Below are positions 25,724 through 34,591 of a stretch of 64,000 bases of DNA, piece by piece. The notes beneath the pieces were generated by a model. The model made no database searches. It was not told where the DNA came from and worked only from the letters and a program-made list of their open reading frames with translations. Position 1 is the first letter of the stretch. Every line of letters starts with the position of its first letter. The stretch is from Maribacter flavus (lineage in GTDB: Bacteria; Bacteroidota; Bacteroidia; Flavobacteriales; Flavobacteriaceae). Where the stretch lies: NCBI RefSeq assembly GCF_008386635.1, contig NZ_VUOE01000001.1:1937318-2001317 (forward strand), read 5' to 3'. The position numbers were made by a program, and so were the translations under genes.

Positions 25724-26791
25724 TTAATCCGGTAAATGTTCCTGTAGGAAGCGAACGAAATTTCCGTGCATGATATTTTCGATGTCCGTTTTTGCATAGC
25801 CTCTTTTTTCCAACATACCCGGAATTTTTTGTAGATCGGCAATGGTATCGATATCTTTTGGTGACTGTTCCAAACCAAAACCACCGTCCAAATCGGTCCC
25901 GATTCCAACGTGTTCCGAGTTTCCGGCCAACTGGCAAACATGGTCAATGTTCTGAATGGTATGTTCCAAAGACACTCCGGTACTTTCTGGAGTTGACTTC
26001 CCACGAACCCAGTTGGGTACCATCATCCAAGCGTCCAATGCCATACCTATTACAGCCTTTCGGGTAATGAGTTCCTTGATCTGTTCGTCCGAAAACTGAC
26101 GGTTATGATCCACAAATTTCCGGCAATTGTTATGACTGGCCCAAACCGGGCCTTCATATACGGCCATGGTCTCCCAAAAGCTTTGGTCGCACAGATGGGT
26201 CGCGTCCAGAATCAGGTTGAGCTTTTGGATTTCCTTTAGCAGTTCTTTTCCTTTGATGCCGATTCCCCCAACGGAATCCGTTCCATACGCATAGGTTCCT
26301 GGGCCGTAATGCGCAGGCCCAATGGCGCGCAGGCCCTCTTCAAAAGCGGTGTGGAGATACTCCATGGTAACAATGGAATCCGCACCTTCCAAACTCAAAA
26401 TATAACCAATGGGCGAATTTGATTTATCTTGGTTCCATCGCTTGAAATGGTTCGTGAATTGGGTTTTTGACCGAATCTGAATCAGGTGTCCCTCTTTTTC
26501 CATCGCCCTGTACCAAGCCAATTGCCCTTGGGTCTGTGCCCAAGCTTGGTGTGGGGATTTCCATCCCAGTAAATTATTGCCAGGCTTTACATAACGGGCA
26601 ATCTGTGTCGCCACACAGATACCTATGTTTCCCTTTCGCATTGCCTCAAAGGAAACCGTGTTCTTCCCCCGATCGGGCTTGTCCGTCATGCCTTTTTCAC
26701 TGGCCCTGATGGCGGCAACGGACCATGTAAGATCTCGGTTCCACTCCATGGCGTTCATGGAAAGGTCTAAATGGGCATCCAGGATAAACAT
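25724..26791 (-). CDS. Membrane dipeptidase (peptidase M19, renal dipeptidase family)
   Basis: Protein of 355 residues. Dinuclear zinc motifs of M19 are readable: HxD in LDAHLDLS, bridging Glu in LSLEGADS, His in ILDATHLCD and ASHNNC, and Asp in GTDLDGG. No signal peptide is present, so it is probably cytoplasmic. M19 enzymes hydrolyse dipeptides and tolerate D-amino acids at the C-terminal position. It starts one base after the PLP enzyme stop, so the products may be handed on: dipeptide hydrolysis frees a D-amino acid, which the PLP enzyme degrades (inference). Confidence 0.92.
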   Translation of the reverse strand: MFILDAHLDLSMNAMEWNRDLTWSVAAIRASEKGMTDKPDRGKNTVSFEAMRKGNIGICVATQIARYVKPGNNLLGWKSPHQAWAQTQGQLAWYRAMEKEGHLIQIRSKTQFTNHFKRWNQDKSNSPIGYILSLEGADSIVTMEYLHTAFEEGLRAIGPAHYGPGTYAYGTDSVGGIGIKGKELLKEIQKLNLILDATHLCDQSFWETMAVYEGPVWASHNNCRKFVDHNRQFSDEQIKELITRKAVIGMALDAWMMVPNWVRGKSTPESTGVSLEHTIQNIDHVCQLAGNSEHVGIGTDLDGGFGLEQSPKDIDTIADLQKIPGMLEKRGYAKTDIENIMHGNFVRFLQEHLPD

Positions 26792-26792
26792 G

Positions 26793-27905
26793 CTAAATGG
26801 TAATTTTTTGGTTACGGGCGGCTACCTTCCATGCATCGGTAATGTGACCCTTGTCCACTACCAGAAGTTCGTCGTATTTGGCCACCGTGGGGCAAATATG
26901 TTTGGGTATCGCATAATGCTCCGAGCCTATTTCCATTACTTTCAGGTCATCATATTCCACGACCAAGTGCTCTTCAGATTGGCCAATTTGTCTTTCATGT
27001 CCCAAACTTAGAAACTCCACCCTTGGAAAGGGCATTTCCGGGGCAATGGATTTATGGCCCAGATCAAAACATAGGATGCCCGCTTTGGGCTTGCTAATGA
27101 TCCTAGTGAACAATACGGCCGCGGGAAGAAAATTCATTTCGGGGAAAAGATTGCCGTAACCTGCATCCCATAAGAGCGTTGTACCCGGACTGGCTATGAC
27201 GTTTTCCCTTTTACAATGAATGGGGAAAGTTGGTGATCCCCCGGCGATGATAATGGGGTTTGGAAGCTTGGCCTCCAAAATTCTTTCTTTCAATTCCAAG
27301 ACCGAATCGAAGGCTTTTTCGCAATCCTGTTTTCTGGTATCAAAATCGGGATTTCTCAGATGACCATCGTATACGTGTAAGCCGAGAATTTTCAAATGGG
27401 GATTTACGGATACATATTCATATAATTGAAAGGCCTTTTCATCTGGGGCAATGCCCGTTCGGTTCATGCCCACGTTCAAATCGATATACAGACCGATTTT
27501 TTCATCGTTCTCTTTCCCCGATGTTGCCAATGTATCGGCAATGGCAGACGTATCCGTCAGTGCCGAAAACTTGGTATTGGGGAAGGTTTTCATCAAGGTG
27601 ATAAATCGGGCTATATTGGCACCCACGGGCTGCATGGCCAAAAGTACTTCGGGAGCACCGCAATTTCCCAGCAGTTCGGCTTCGGCGATGGTAGCGCATT
27701 TGAATTTTGTGATGCCACGTTCCAGTTGCATCTGAACGATTTCCGCACATTTATGGGTCTTGATATGGGGGCACAACTTCTTCGCATCCCCCGTCATACG
27801 TATCATCTCCTCAATGTTATGGATGATCCTCTCCTTATAGACCAATAAGGAGGGGGAAATGACGTTTGCACTATCCTTCAGCCGATACCATGTTTCTTCT
27901 CCCAT
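26793..27905 (-). CDS. Fold-type III PLP enzyme, D-serine dehydratase / D-threonine aldolase family
   Basis: Protein of 370 residues with an alanine-racemase-like N-terminal barrel: Schiff-base Lys49 in PHIKTHK, and PGTTLLWDAGYGN in the phosphate region. The C-terminal metal site reads IPKHICPT, with His336-x-Cys338. In eukaryotic D-serine dehydratase (Dsd1p type) and D-threo-3-hydroxyaspartate dehydratase the zinc ligands are His-x-Cys, whereas D-threonine aldolase uses His-x-Asp; this favours a dehydratase acting on D-serine or a hydroxy-D-amino acid. A RidA protein in the same operon supports that, because dehydratases release reactive enamines. Specificity is inferred. Confidence 0.87.
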   Translation of the reverse strand: MGEETWYRLKDSANVISPSLLVYKERIIHNIEEMIRMTGDAKKLCPHIKTHKCAEIVQMQLERGITKFKCATIAEAELLGNCGAPEVLLAMQPVGANIARFITLMKTFPNTKFSALTDTSAIADTLATSGKENDEKIGLYIDLNVGMNRTGIAPDEKAFQLYEYVSVNPHLKILGLHVYDGHLRNPDFDTRKQDCEKAFDSVLELKERILEAKLPNPIIIAGGSPTFPIHCKRENVIASPGTTLLWDAGYGNLFPEMNFLPAAVLFTRIISKPKAGILCFDLGHKSIAPEMPFPRVEFLSLGHERQIGQSEEHLVVEYDDLKVMEIGSEHYAIPKHICPTVAKYDELLVVDKGHITDAWKVAARNQKITI

Positions 27906-27988
27906 AATTTTTAGTTTTTAAATCCGATATTTAAATACGGATGTGCATATGTTCATTCGTATTAAAACAACAAATTCCTTAAAAGGGT

Positions 27989-28450
27989 TTATTTGTGAAG
28001 TTCGAACATTGCCTCGATTTCCACGGCGATACCTCCCGGAAGCATCATGCCCACGGCACTTCGTACGCCTACGCCATTTTCGGCACCAAATACATCGGAC
28101 ATTAATTCACTAAAACCGTTAATGACCAAGGGATGGTCCTGGAAATCTGGGGTACAGTTCACCATTCCCAGTGTTTTTACCAAGCGTTTGATCCGGTCTA
28201 CCTCCCCAAAATGGGTAATGATGGTGGATAACATGGTCAGGCCAACGTGTCTTGCACCCAGCTTTCCTCCGGCCAAATCAAGGTCATGGCCCACCCTTCC
28301 TTTGTAGAGCGACCCATCTTTTAAAACCGGTCCTTGACCGGAAACATATAAAAAATTATCGACCACCAATATAGGTCGGTATAGACCGGCCGGTGGGGGA
28401 GCAGGAGGAAGTTCCAGACCTAATTCCTGTATTTTTTTGGAGATACTCAT
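27989..28450 (-). CDS. RidA-family enamine/imine deaminase
   Basis: Protein of 153 residues from ATG 28450 (MSISKKIQELGLELP); the longer frame overlaps the transporter and is rejected. YjgF/YER057c/RidA fold with the substrate-carboxylate Arg in GVRSAVGM, equivalent to Arg105 of RidA, and EIEAMFEL at the C-terminus. RidA hydrolyses 2-aminoacrylate and related enamines formed by PLP dehydratases. Eleven bases after the transporter stop and 83 bases before the PLP dehydratase-like gene, an arrangement that suggests detoxification of its product. Confidence 0.92.
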   Translation of the reverse strand: MSISKKIQELGLELPPAPPPAGLYRPILVVDNFLYVSGQGPVLKDGSLYKGRVGHDLDLAGGKLGARHVGLTMLSTIITHFGEVDRIKRLVKTLGMVNCTPDFQDHPLVINGFSELMSDVFGAENGVGVRSAVGMMLPGGIAVEIEAMFELHK

Positions 28451-28461
28451 TATACTATAAT

Positions 28462-29778
28462 TTATATAAACTGATTCAAGATCAAAACACCTATAAGACC
28501 CATGACACCTACGGTCGTTTCCATCAAAGTCCATGATTTAATGGTATCCTTTATGGAAAGATTAAAGTACTCTTTAAATAACCAAAATCCGCTGTCATTT
28601 ACATGCGAAAGCATAAGACTGCCAGATCCAATGGCCAACACCATAAGTTCCGCGCTGGTGCCCGTACCTTCGATCAGCGGCAGAACAATACCTGCAGCGG
28701 TCAACCCTGCGACCGTGGCCGATCCTACACAAACCCTTATGATCGTTGCGATCAACCATGCCAATATTAGCGGTGAAATGGAAGATCCGCTTAGGGCATT
28801 TCCAATATATTCGCTTACCCCACTATCTACCAATACCTGTTTTAAGGCACCTGCCCCGGCAATGATCAATAAAACCATGGTAATACCCTTTACGGCCTCA
28901 CCAACGGTATCCATTACTTCCTTCATTGATTTTCCACGGGCCAAACCTAACGTGTAGATTGCTACCAATACCGAAAGAAGCATGGCCATCACTGGGTCCC
29001 CGCAAAAAACTAAAATAGAAGTTAGGAAGGAATCGGCAGGAAGAAAAAGTGCGGCCAGGGCCGCAATCGCCATAAGGATTACCGGAAGTAGGGCCGTAAA
29101 AATACTGATTCCGGTTCCTGGCATTTCATCATCCGTAAGTATGGTGGGGTTCATCAATTCTTTTAAAGGGGAGGCCTTGATATTTTTCATTGTTCTGGAC
29201 AAGAACGGTCCCGCTACCACTATAGCCGGAATGGCCACGATGATACCATACAGGAGCGTTTTGCTGATGTCCGCATTAAAAGTCGCCGCTATGGCCGTAG
29301 GGGCGGGATGCGGGGGAAGGTAGCCATGGGTAACGGAAAGGGAAGCAAGCATGGGAAGGCCCACATAAAGTAGTGGTAAACCTGTGGCTGCGGCAATCGT
29401 AAATACCAGGGGCACCAAAATCACAAAACCAACGGAATAGAACATGGGAATGCCCACAATAAAACCTGTGAGCACTACGGCCCATTGAATGTTCTTTTTC
29501 CCGAATTTATCCACCAACTTTGTGGTTATTCGTTGTGCGGCCCCACTTTCCGCAACCAGCTTGCCCAACATGGCGCCAAGCCCTAATATGAGAACGAGGA
29601 AGCCCAGTATGTTTCCAATACCTTTTTGAATGGAACTAACAACAGCAATGGGTTCCATTCCTTCGGTAATTCCCACAAAAAGGGAAACCAAAATAAAGGA
29701 GATAAAACCGTTGAGTTTGAATTTTGCGACCAAAAGGAACAAAAGAAGGATTCCAAGGACTACGATGACAAGAGGCAT
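28462..29778 (-). CDS. GntP-family gluconate / D-serine-type permease
   Basis: Polytopic permease of 438 residues with about 12 membrane segments and GntP-family motifs: LVAESGAAQRI, HGYLPPHPAPTA, and VNDSGFWLFKEYF near the C-terminus. GntP members import gluconate, fructuronate or, for DsdX, D-serine in symport with protons. First gene of the operon containing RidA, the PLP enzyme and M19 dipeptidase, so D-serine or a related hydroxy-amino acid is the likelier substrate here. No gluconate kinase or dehydratase is near. Confidence 0.92.
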   Translation of the reverse strand: MPLVIVVLGILLLFLLVAKFKLNGFISFILVSLFVGITEGMEPIAVVSSIQKGIGNILGFLVLILGLGAMLGKLVAESGAAQRITTKLVDKFGKKNIQWAVVLTGFIVGIPMFYSVGFVILVPLVFTIAAATGLPLLYVGLPMLASLSVTHGYLPPHPAPTAIAATFNADISKTLLYGIIVAIPAIVVAGPFLSRTMKNIKASPLKELMNPTILTDDEMPGTGISIFTALLPVILMAIAALAALFLPADSFLTSILVFCGDPVMAMLLSVLVAIYTLGLARGKSMKEVMDTVGEAVKGITMVLLIIAGAGALKQVLVDSGVSEYIGNALSGSSISPLILAWLIATIIRVCVGSATVAGLTAAGIVLPLIEGTGTSAELMVLAIGSGSLMLSHVNDSGFWLFKEYFNLSIKDTIKSWTLMETTVGVMGLIGVLILNQFI

Positions 29779-29961
29779 GGGTTGTTATTGGATTGGTTTG
29801 TAAACCCGAATATAAGATAATTTTTTAGGAGGAAGGTACGGCTCCCATGCCGATTCCATTTTCTTTGAAAAGTAGAAATGTACTGACCTATCCACAATTT
29901 TTAAGGTTTGTAAAATGCAATTGCTCCTTTTTTAATACTTTTAAGAAAAGACCCTATCCTG

Positions 29962-31218
29962 ATGAACAAAAGAGATTTTATAAAGCAACTGGGTGGTGCG
30001 GCGCTCCTTTCCCCATTTTTGGCACTTCCCCATTATTCTTTGAAGCAATCCCAAAGCCCCTATCCCCAAAATGAGGATGCTTTTTGGGAACGTATTCGGG
30101 AGGATTATAACTTGAAACCGGATTACATCAATCTGGAAAACGGCTACTATAATTTCATTCCAAAACCTACCATGGAAAAGTATATGCGGCACATCCAAAT
30201 GGTGAACTATGAGGCTTCCTATTATATGCGTACGGTACAGTGGGAAAATAAGGATAAGGTTAGGGACCGCTTGGCACAATTGGTAGGAGCCTCTCCAGAG
30301 GAACTGATCATCACTAGAAATACAACCGAGTCCTTGGATATGATCATTGGGGGTTATCCATGGGAAAAGAATGACGAGACCATCTTTGCACAACAGGATT
30401 ATGGGGCCATGAAAGACCAGTTTGGTTTGGTGGCAAAAAGGTTTGGTGTTGTCAATAAGGTTGTTTCCCTTCCCAATCATCCGGCCTCCGATGAAGAAAT
30501 TGTCTCACTTTACGAATCCCAGATTACACCTAAGACCAGATTACTAATGGTATGCCATATGGTAAACATTACGGGGCAAATCCTTCCTGTTAAGAAAATA
30601 TGTGACATGGCCCATAGCCATGGGGTTGAGGTCATGGTGGACGGGGCTCATTGTGTTGGTCATATCGATGTGAATATCGCGGAACTTGGGTGTGATTATT
30701 ATGGCAGTAGTCTCCATAAGTGGTTGAGTGTACCCTTGGGTAGTGGCATGCTGTTCGTCGCAAAACCACATATCGCCAAGATTTGGCCCCTTTTCGCGGA
30801 CCATACGGATGACGTGCCCGAAATCAGAAGACTTAACCATACGGGCACTTTGCCCGTTCATACCGATTTGGCCATAGACGATGCTATCGATTATTTGGAA
30901 AATATCGGACTACAAAGAAAGGAAGACCGACTCCGTTATTTACAACGGTATTGGAGCGATGCAGTCCGAAACGTGGAACACATTGTGGTAAATACCCCTG
31001 TAGATCTCCATCGAAGCTGTGGTATTGCCAATGTTGGTATAGTACACATGAAACCGGCTGACTTGGCCAAAAGCTTGTTGGAAGAATTCAGCATATTTAC
31101 CGTGGCGATTGATTATGCCAATGTCCAAGGCTGCAGGATTACCCCAAATATTTATACGACTACCAAGGAACTCGATGCTTTCGTTGTTGCACTGAAGACA
31201 TTAGCAAACAGAGTTTAG
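29962..31218 (+). CDS. Aminotransferase class-V-fold PLP enzyme, secreted (isopenicillin-N-epimerase-like)
   Basis: Protein of 418 residues. The N-terminus MNKRDFIKQLGGAALLSPF looks like a Tat-type signal, though with Lys-Arg rather than Arg-Arg, suggesting export of a folded cofactor enzyme. Fold-type I motifs: TRNTTESLD, MVDGAHCVGH, and PLP Lys in SSLHKWLSVPLG. Closest family by eye is the isopenicillin N epimerase / cysteine-desulfurase-like group. Substrate unknown. Divergent from the GntP operon, so an amino-acid-related role is possible, and convergent with the acyltransferase with a one-base gap. Confidence 0.9.
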   Translation: MNKRDFIKQLGGAALLSPFLALPHYSLKQSQSPYPQNEDAFWERIREDYNLKPDYINLENGYYNFIPKPTMEKYMRHIQMVNYEASYYMRTVQWENKDKVRDRLAQLVGASPEELIITRNTTESLDMIIGGYPWEKNDETIFAQQDYGAMKDQFGLVAKRFGVVNKVVSLPNHPASDEEIVSLYESQITPKTRLLMVCHMVNITGQILPVKKICDMAHSHGVEVMVDGAHCVGHIDVNIAELGCDYYGSSLHKWLSVPLGSGMLFVAKPHIAKIWPLFADHTDDVPEIRRLNHTGTLPVHTDLAIDDAIDYLENIGLQRKEDRLRYLQRYWSDAVRNVEHIVVNTPVDLHRSCGIANVGIVHMKPADLAKSLLEEFSIFTVAIDYANVQGCRITPNIYTTTKELDAFVVALKTLANRV

Positions 31219-31219
31219 G

Positions 31220-32350
31220 TTATTTTGGTCGTTTCTTTTTTAAACCAAAGAAAGGCTGTAATAACGGGATTTTTAGAATTAAGAGATGATATATCAACCA
31301 GCTAAATCCAAAAGTTCCCAAAACAAGAAGTGATGCCTTAGGAAATAGCCCCCAAGAAAGGTCCATTAAGAAGTAGGCCAAAACAACTGTGACTGTTTGA
31401 TGTAGTATGTAAAAGGGATACACGGCCCTATTGGCATAGGAAAGAGCATTGCTTTTATGGTTTAAATATTTTGCCGCATACCCAAATAGCACCAAGATCC
31501 ATGACCATATATTCACTACTTTAAGCAATGCTTCTGTAAAATGTACCACATACCCGTCTTCCAGAAATACCCAAATGAAAACTTGACTCATAAAGGTGAA
31601 AACACCTATTAAAAGTGCCTTGGATTTTAATTCCTCCACAACTTTCCAAAATATATCTCCGGTAGAAATTAGAAGAAAGCCGTAAAAAAACAAGACCAAA
31701 CTAAAGCTAAAGTTGAACCAGTCGTCTATCAATCCATGGGTTATGTCAAAAAAAGGTTCCATAAATGCTTCCAATAGGTAGAGCGGCACAACAAACCAAT
31801 AAATACCAAAAGGCTTGCCAATGATTTTTTTGATCCAATCGCTAAAACGGTTTTGGTTATTTCTTAGGTAAACGAAAAAAGGCCCCAAAAGGAGGGAGAA
31901 AACTAGCAAATAAGGAAGGAACCACAAGTGGTGCCAACTTATATTGCCTTCCGGATAAACACCCTTAAAGGCGATTGAGGTAAAATAGTCTAGATAAGAT
32001 CCTGAAAATTGGTGTTTGGCCAATCGTTCTATATAAACTTGAGGCGGTACAATGAAGATCATCCCGAATATAAGAGGAATCCCCAATCTTCTAATTCGTT
32101 CCCAACAGAACTGGCCAAGATTTCTTTTTGAAAAGGCATAGTAGGTACCCATGCCGGATATAACAAATAATATAGGTAGTCGCCATTGGTTTAAAAATAG
32201 CATGGGCCACTTTAACCAATCGTAAATTACGTTGTTTTTGATATGCCATCCCCAAGGAACAAAAAACATTCCTACATGATAAAAAATAAGCAATGCAAAT
32301 ACGATAACCCGTAACCAGTCCAAATCGTATCTCCTAATTGTGGTCTCCAT
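31220..32350 (-). CDS. Acyltransferase 3-family membrane protein
   Basis: Integral membrane protein of 376 residues with about ten helices. The N-terminus carries YDLDWLRVIVFALLIFYH, typical of Acyl_transf_3 proteins, followed by the conserved HLWFLPYLL and YPFYILHQTVT motifs. The family transfers acyl groups to extracytoplasmic carbohydrates. Glucan or polysaccharide modification is likely but the acceptor is unknown. Third gene after the metallophosphoesterase and AraC genes, with a 73-base gap. Confidence 0.92.
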   Translation of the reverse strand: METTIRRYDLDWLRVIVFALLIFYHVGMFFVPWGWHIKNNVIYDWLKWPMLFLNQWRLPILFVISGMGTYYAFSKRNLGQFCWERIRRLGIPLIFGMIFIVPPQVYIERLAKHQFSGSYLDYFTSIAFKGVYPEGNISWHHLWFLPYLLVFSLLLGPFFVYLRNNQNRFSDWIKKIIGKPFGIYWFVVPLYLLEAFMEPFFDITHGLIDDWFNFSFSLVLFFYGFLLISTGDIFWKVVEELKSKALLIGVFTFMSQVFIWVFLEDGYVVHFTEALLKVVNIWSWILVLFGYAAKYLNHKSNALSYANRAVYPFYILHQTVTVVLAYFLMDLSWGLFPKASLLVLGTFGFSWLIYHLLILKIPLLQPFFGLKKKRPK

Positions 32351-32423
32351 GATTTACTTTTTCGGCAAATATCGACCTGACCTTAAAATGGACAAATTTT
32401 TAGGGTACGCTTACTGTCCTGAA

Positions 32424-33596
32424 TTACAATTTTGGAGAAAAAGACCTTATATATGCGGATGGTGAAGTGCCTGTGTGCTTTTTAAATGCAGAATAAAACG
32501 CGGATTTCGACTTAAAACCCGCCATTGCTCCTATGGCCTCTATGGTCAAATTAGAAAAGCCGGGGTCTATCAATTTCCCTTGGGAGAAGGCTATTCTTTT
32601 CTGATTTATAAAATCGTTGAAATTGGAATGTTTACCTTGATTTATAATTTTTGATATATGGTTTGGATGAACTTTTAGAATAGTGGCCAAATCGTTTAGT
32701 GAAGCATCTTGGAGAAGAAAATAATTGTTTTCATCTACATAGGATTCAATACTAACAAGATTTAGGTTTGATTTAGATTGGCCAATGGTTTCATACTTGT
32801 CCGCAACCCAGGATTTTTCAAAAAACCGGGATTCCGAGACCAAGACATAGGTTGTTAAAAATGCAAGGCAGCTGTTGAAAATACCCAAGTAATGATCTCC
32901 TCCATCGTCATCAAATGAATAGAAGATTGAAAATATGAGTACCAGTAATATGAACAGAACTATAACCGTATTTCGTGTGAAAATATATTTACTGGATTTG
33001 TTCTTTACCCCAATTTCTTTTAATCTGGATTTTTCTTCCCATACCATTTTTAAGGACAATATTGTATAAAAAAGAAATGTAGCAAGTATCAGCCAATCAA
33101 AAATATCTTTTATGTAATGATAGCTGTAGTCAAAGGATTCTGGTATTTTGGCACTGGGAAACTTCGAATAATAGGCACCAATATAGGCATTGTATTTCAC
33201 CGATATTGGAGCCAAATAGAATGGAATCTGCGACAAAAAATATCCAATTGGTATCATAAAGTGCAACCAATGTTTTTTGAAAGTAACATTCTCTCGTTTC
33301 AAAAAGCAGTAAATGGCCAGATAAAGTGTTGGTCCTATAGTTAAAACCAATGCTTCTGTGGAATCGTTTAGAAACAGCACATATTTAATTTGACCTGTGT
33401 AGCAAACATAAACATCCAAAAAAATAAGGGCGGTAGCCAATATGGAAAACCCCAACCATTTAAGGCCAACATTGTTGCTGGAATTAAGAAGGAGTACAAT
33501 TGACAGGAAGGAGCTTTGGACTACCCCCAAAAACATTATGGTTGAAATAAGATTATGACGTATTGGAATGTATTCGATAAGCCTGTCAAGTTCCAC
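32424..33596 (-). CDS. Membrane-bound AraC-family transcriptional regulator
   Basis: Regulator of 390 residues with a membrane N-terminus of about seven helices (12-250) and a C-terminal AraC/HTH_18 domain (about 285-385: LNDLATILKVHPNHISKII, and EAIGAMAGFKSKSAFYSAF). The long aromatic membrane half suggests it senses a membrane or extracytoplasmic signal and binds DNA from the membrane. It starts 2 bases after the metallophosphoesterase stop and is followed by an acyltransferase, its most likely target (inference). Confidence 0.9.
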   Translation of the reverse strand: MELDRLIEYIPIRHNLISTIMFLGVVQSSFLSIVLLLNSSNNVGLKWLGFSILATALIFLDVYVCYTGQIKYVLFLNDSTEALVLTIGPTLYLAIYCFLKRENVTFKKHWLHFMIPIGYFLSQIPFYLAPISVKYNAYIGAYYSKFPSAKIPESFDYSYHYIKDIFDWLILATFLFYTILSLKMVWEEKSRLKEIGVKNKSSKYIFTRNTVIVLFILLVLIFSIFYSFDDDGGDHYLGIFNSCLAFLTTYVLVSESRFFEKSWVADKYETIGQSKSNLNLVSIESYVDENNYFLLQDASLNDLATILKVHPNHISKIINQGKHSNFNDFINQKRIAFSQGKLIDPGFSNLTIEAIGAMAGFKSKSAFYSAFKKHTGTSPSAYIRSFSPKL

Positions 33597-33598
33597 AA

Positions 33599-34498
33599 TT
33601 ACTTTTTTTTCATATAGTCCACTAACTTTTGAGGTCCTTCAAGCAATAATCTTACAACTTTTAGTGTTCCATCCAAAGTAGTATCGATTTGCCATTTTAT
33701 AAGCGAAATTTGACCATTTTCGATTTCAATGCCCGTTATGCTCCTTGGATGTACACAACTACCATCATTGAAAAAGGGAATATCTCCGGGTTCCGGAAAC
33801 CTAGGTCTATGAGTATGGCCTACAATGGTAATGAGTAGGTTGTTCTGTAATATCCATCGTTTGATCCGGCGCTCCAGCTTTATCAGTTCCTTAAAGTTCT
33901 TTGCCGGGCTGGTGGGATCCGCTATACCCCAAACCTGCAAGGGTTTCCAAAGAATGCGCACCAAAAACCTACCCCATCGCCAAAAGGTATAGTTCCACCA
34001 ATCTGCCTGGTGCCCGTGGGTAAGAAACAATTCCTGTTGGGTCTTGGTATGTTTCAATACGATGGCCTCGTTGTAGGTTATACCTTCAAACAACTCCTTA
34101 TCGGTATTGTCAATTGGCTCAAAATAACTGGAGAGATACTTGTCTACATAAGCCTTATCCTTATAGACCATATCATGGTTTCCCCATATCATATGTAGCC
34201 TCTTTTCCAAATGAAATTTTTTCAAGAGTTTATAGACATTCTTGTGGGCCTCAAAGATTGATTCAAAATGAAGGTTTTCCCAAAGTTCGTCACCATCACC
34301 CAACTCGCAATAATCGAAACCTTCATTGTAATAGTGGTTTAGGGCGTGGAAATAAATGTTCCTGTTATTGGCAAAATCATCGGCGAAACTATTGTCTCCC
34401 CGGTGACAATCACTAAAAAGGATAAACTTAGAGGTATCATCAAACGAAATATATTTTGCGTTTGAATACGCTCTTGAAAGTCTATTTGAGGAGGACAT
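33599..34498 (-). CDS. Calcineurin-like metallophosphoesterase
   Basis: Protein of 299 residues with the full metal-binding set: SDCHRGD, LGDGDELWE, WGNHD, LTHGHQADWW and VGHTHRPRFP. No signal peptide; a short hydrophobic stretch (RWGRFLVRILWKPL) could associate with the membrane surface, as in the LpxH-like UDP-2,3-diacylglucosamine pyrophosphatases, which have a similar layout. Substrate not determinable. First gene of a three-gene unit with the AraC regulator and acyltransferase. Confidence 0.9.
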   Translation of the reverse strand: MSSSNRLSRAYSNAKYISFDDTSKFILFSDCHRGDNSFADDFANNRNIYFHALNHYYNEGFDYCELGDGDELWENLHFESIFEAHKNVYKLLKKFHLEKRLHMIWGNHDMVYKDKAYVDKYLSSYFEPIDNTDKELFEGITYNEAIVLKHTKTQQELFLTHGHQADWWNYTFWRWGRFLVRILWKPLQVWGIADPTSPAKNFKELIKLERRIKRWILQNNLLITIVGHTHRPRFPEPGDIPFFNDGSCVHPRSITGIEIENGQISLIKWQIDTTLDGTLKVVRLLLEGPQKLVDYMKKK

Positions 34499-34576
34499 CT
34501 ACAAAGTTTTTATAAATATCCGAAAAACCGTAAAATCGCAATGTAAAACTTTAACAAAAAACAGGTGTATGTTTTG

Positions 34577-34584
34577 TAATTTTG
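34577..34584 (+). promoter_or_regulatory. Putative -7 box for the GAF protein gene
   Basis: TAATTTTG is a perfect TAnnTTTG match ending 8 bases before ATG 34592. If used, the transcript would be nearly leaderless, or translation would start at the in-frame ATG 34610, which has GGGAG 12 bases upstream. Confidence 0.4.
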
Positions 34585-34591
34585 AGAGAGT

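Noticed and set aside
25633-26004. Upstream extension of the unknown secreted protein
   Set aside because: It overlaps the dipeptidase coding region and lacks a signal peptide; the ATG at 25632 gives a proper signal sequence.
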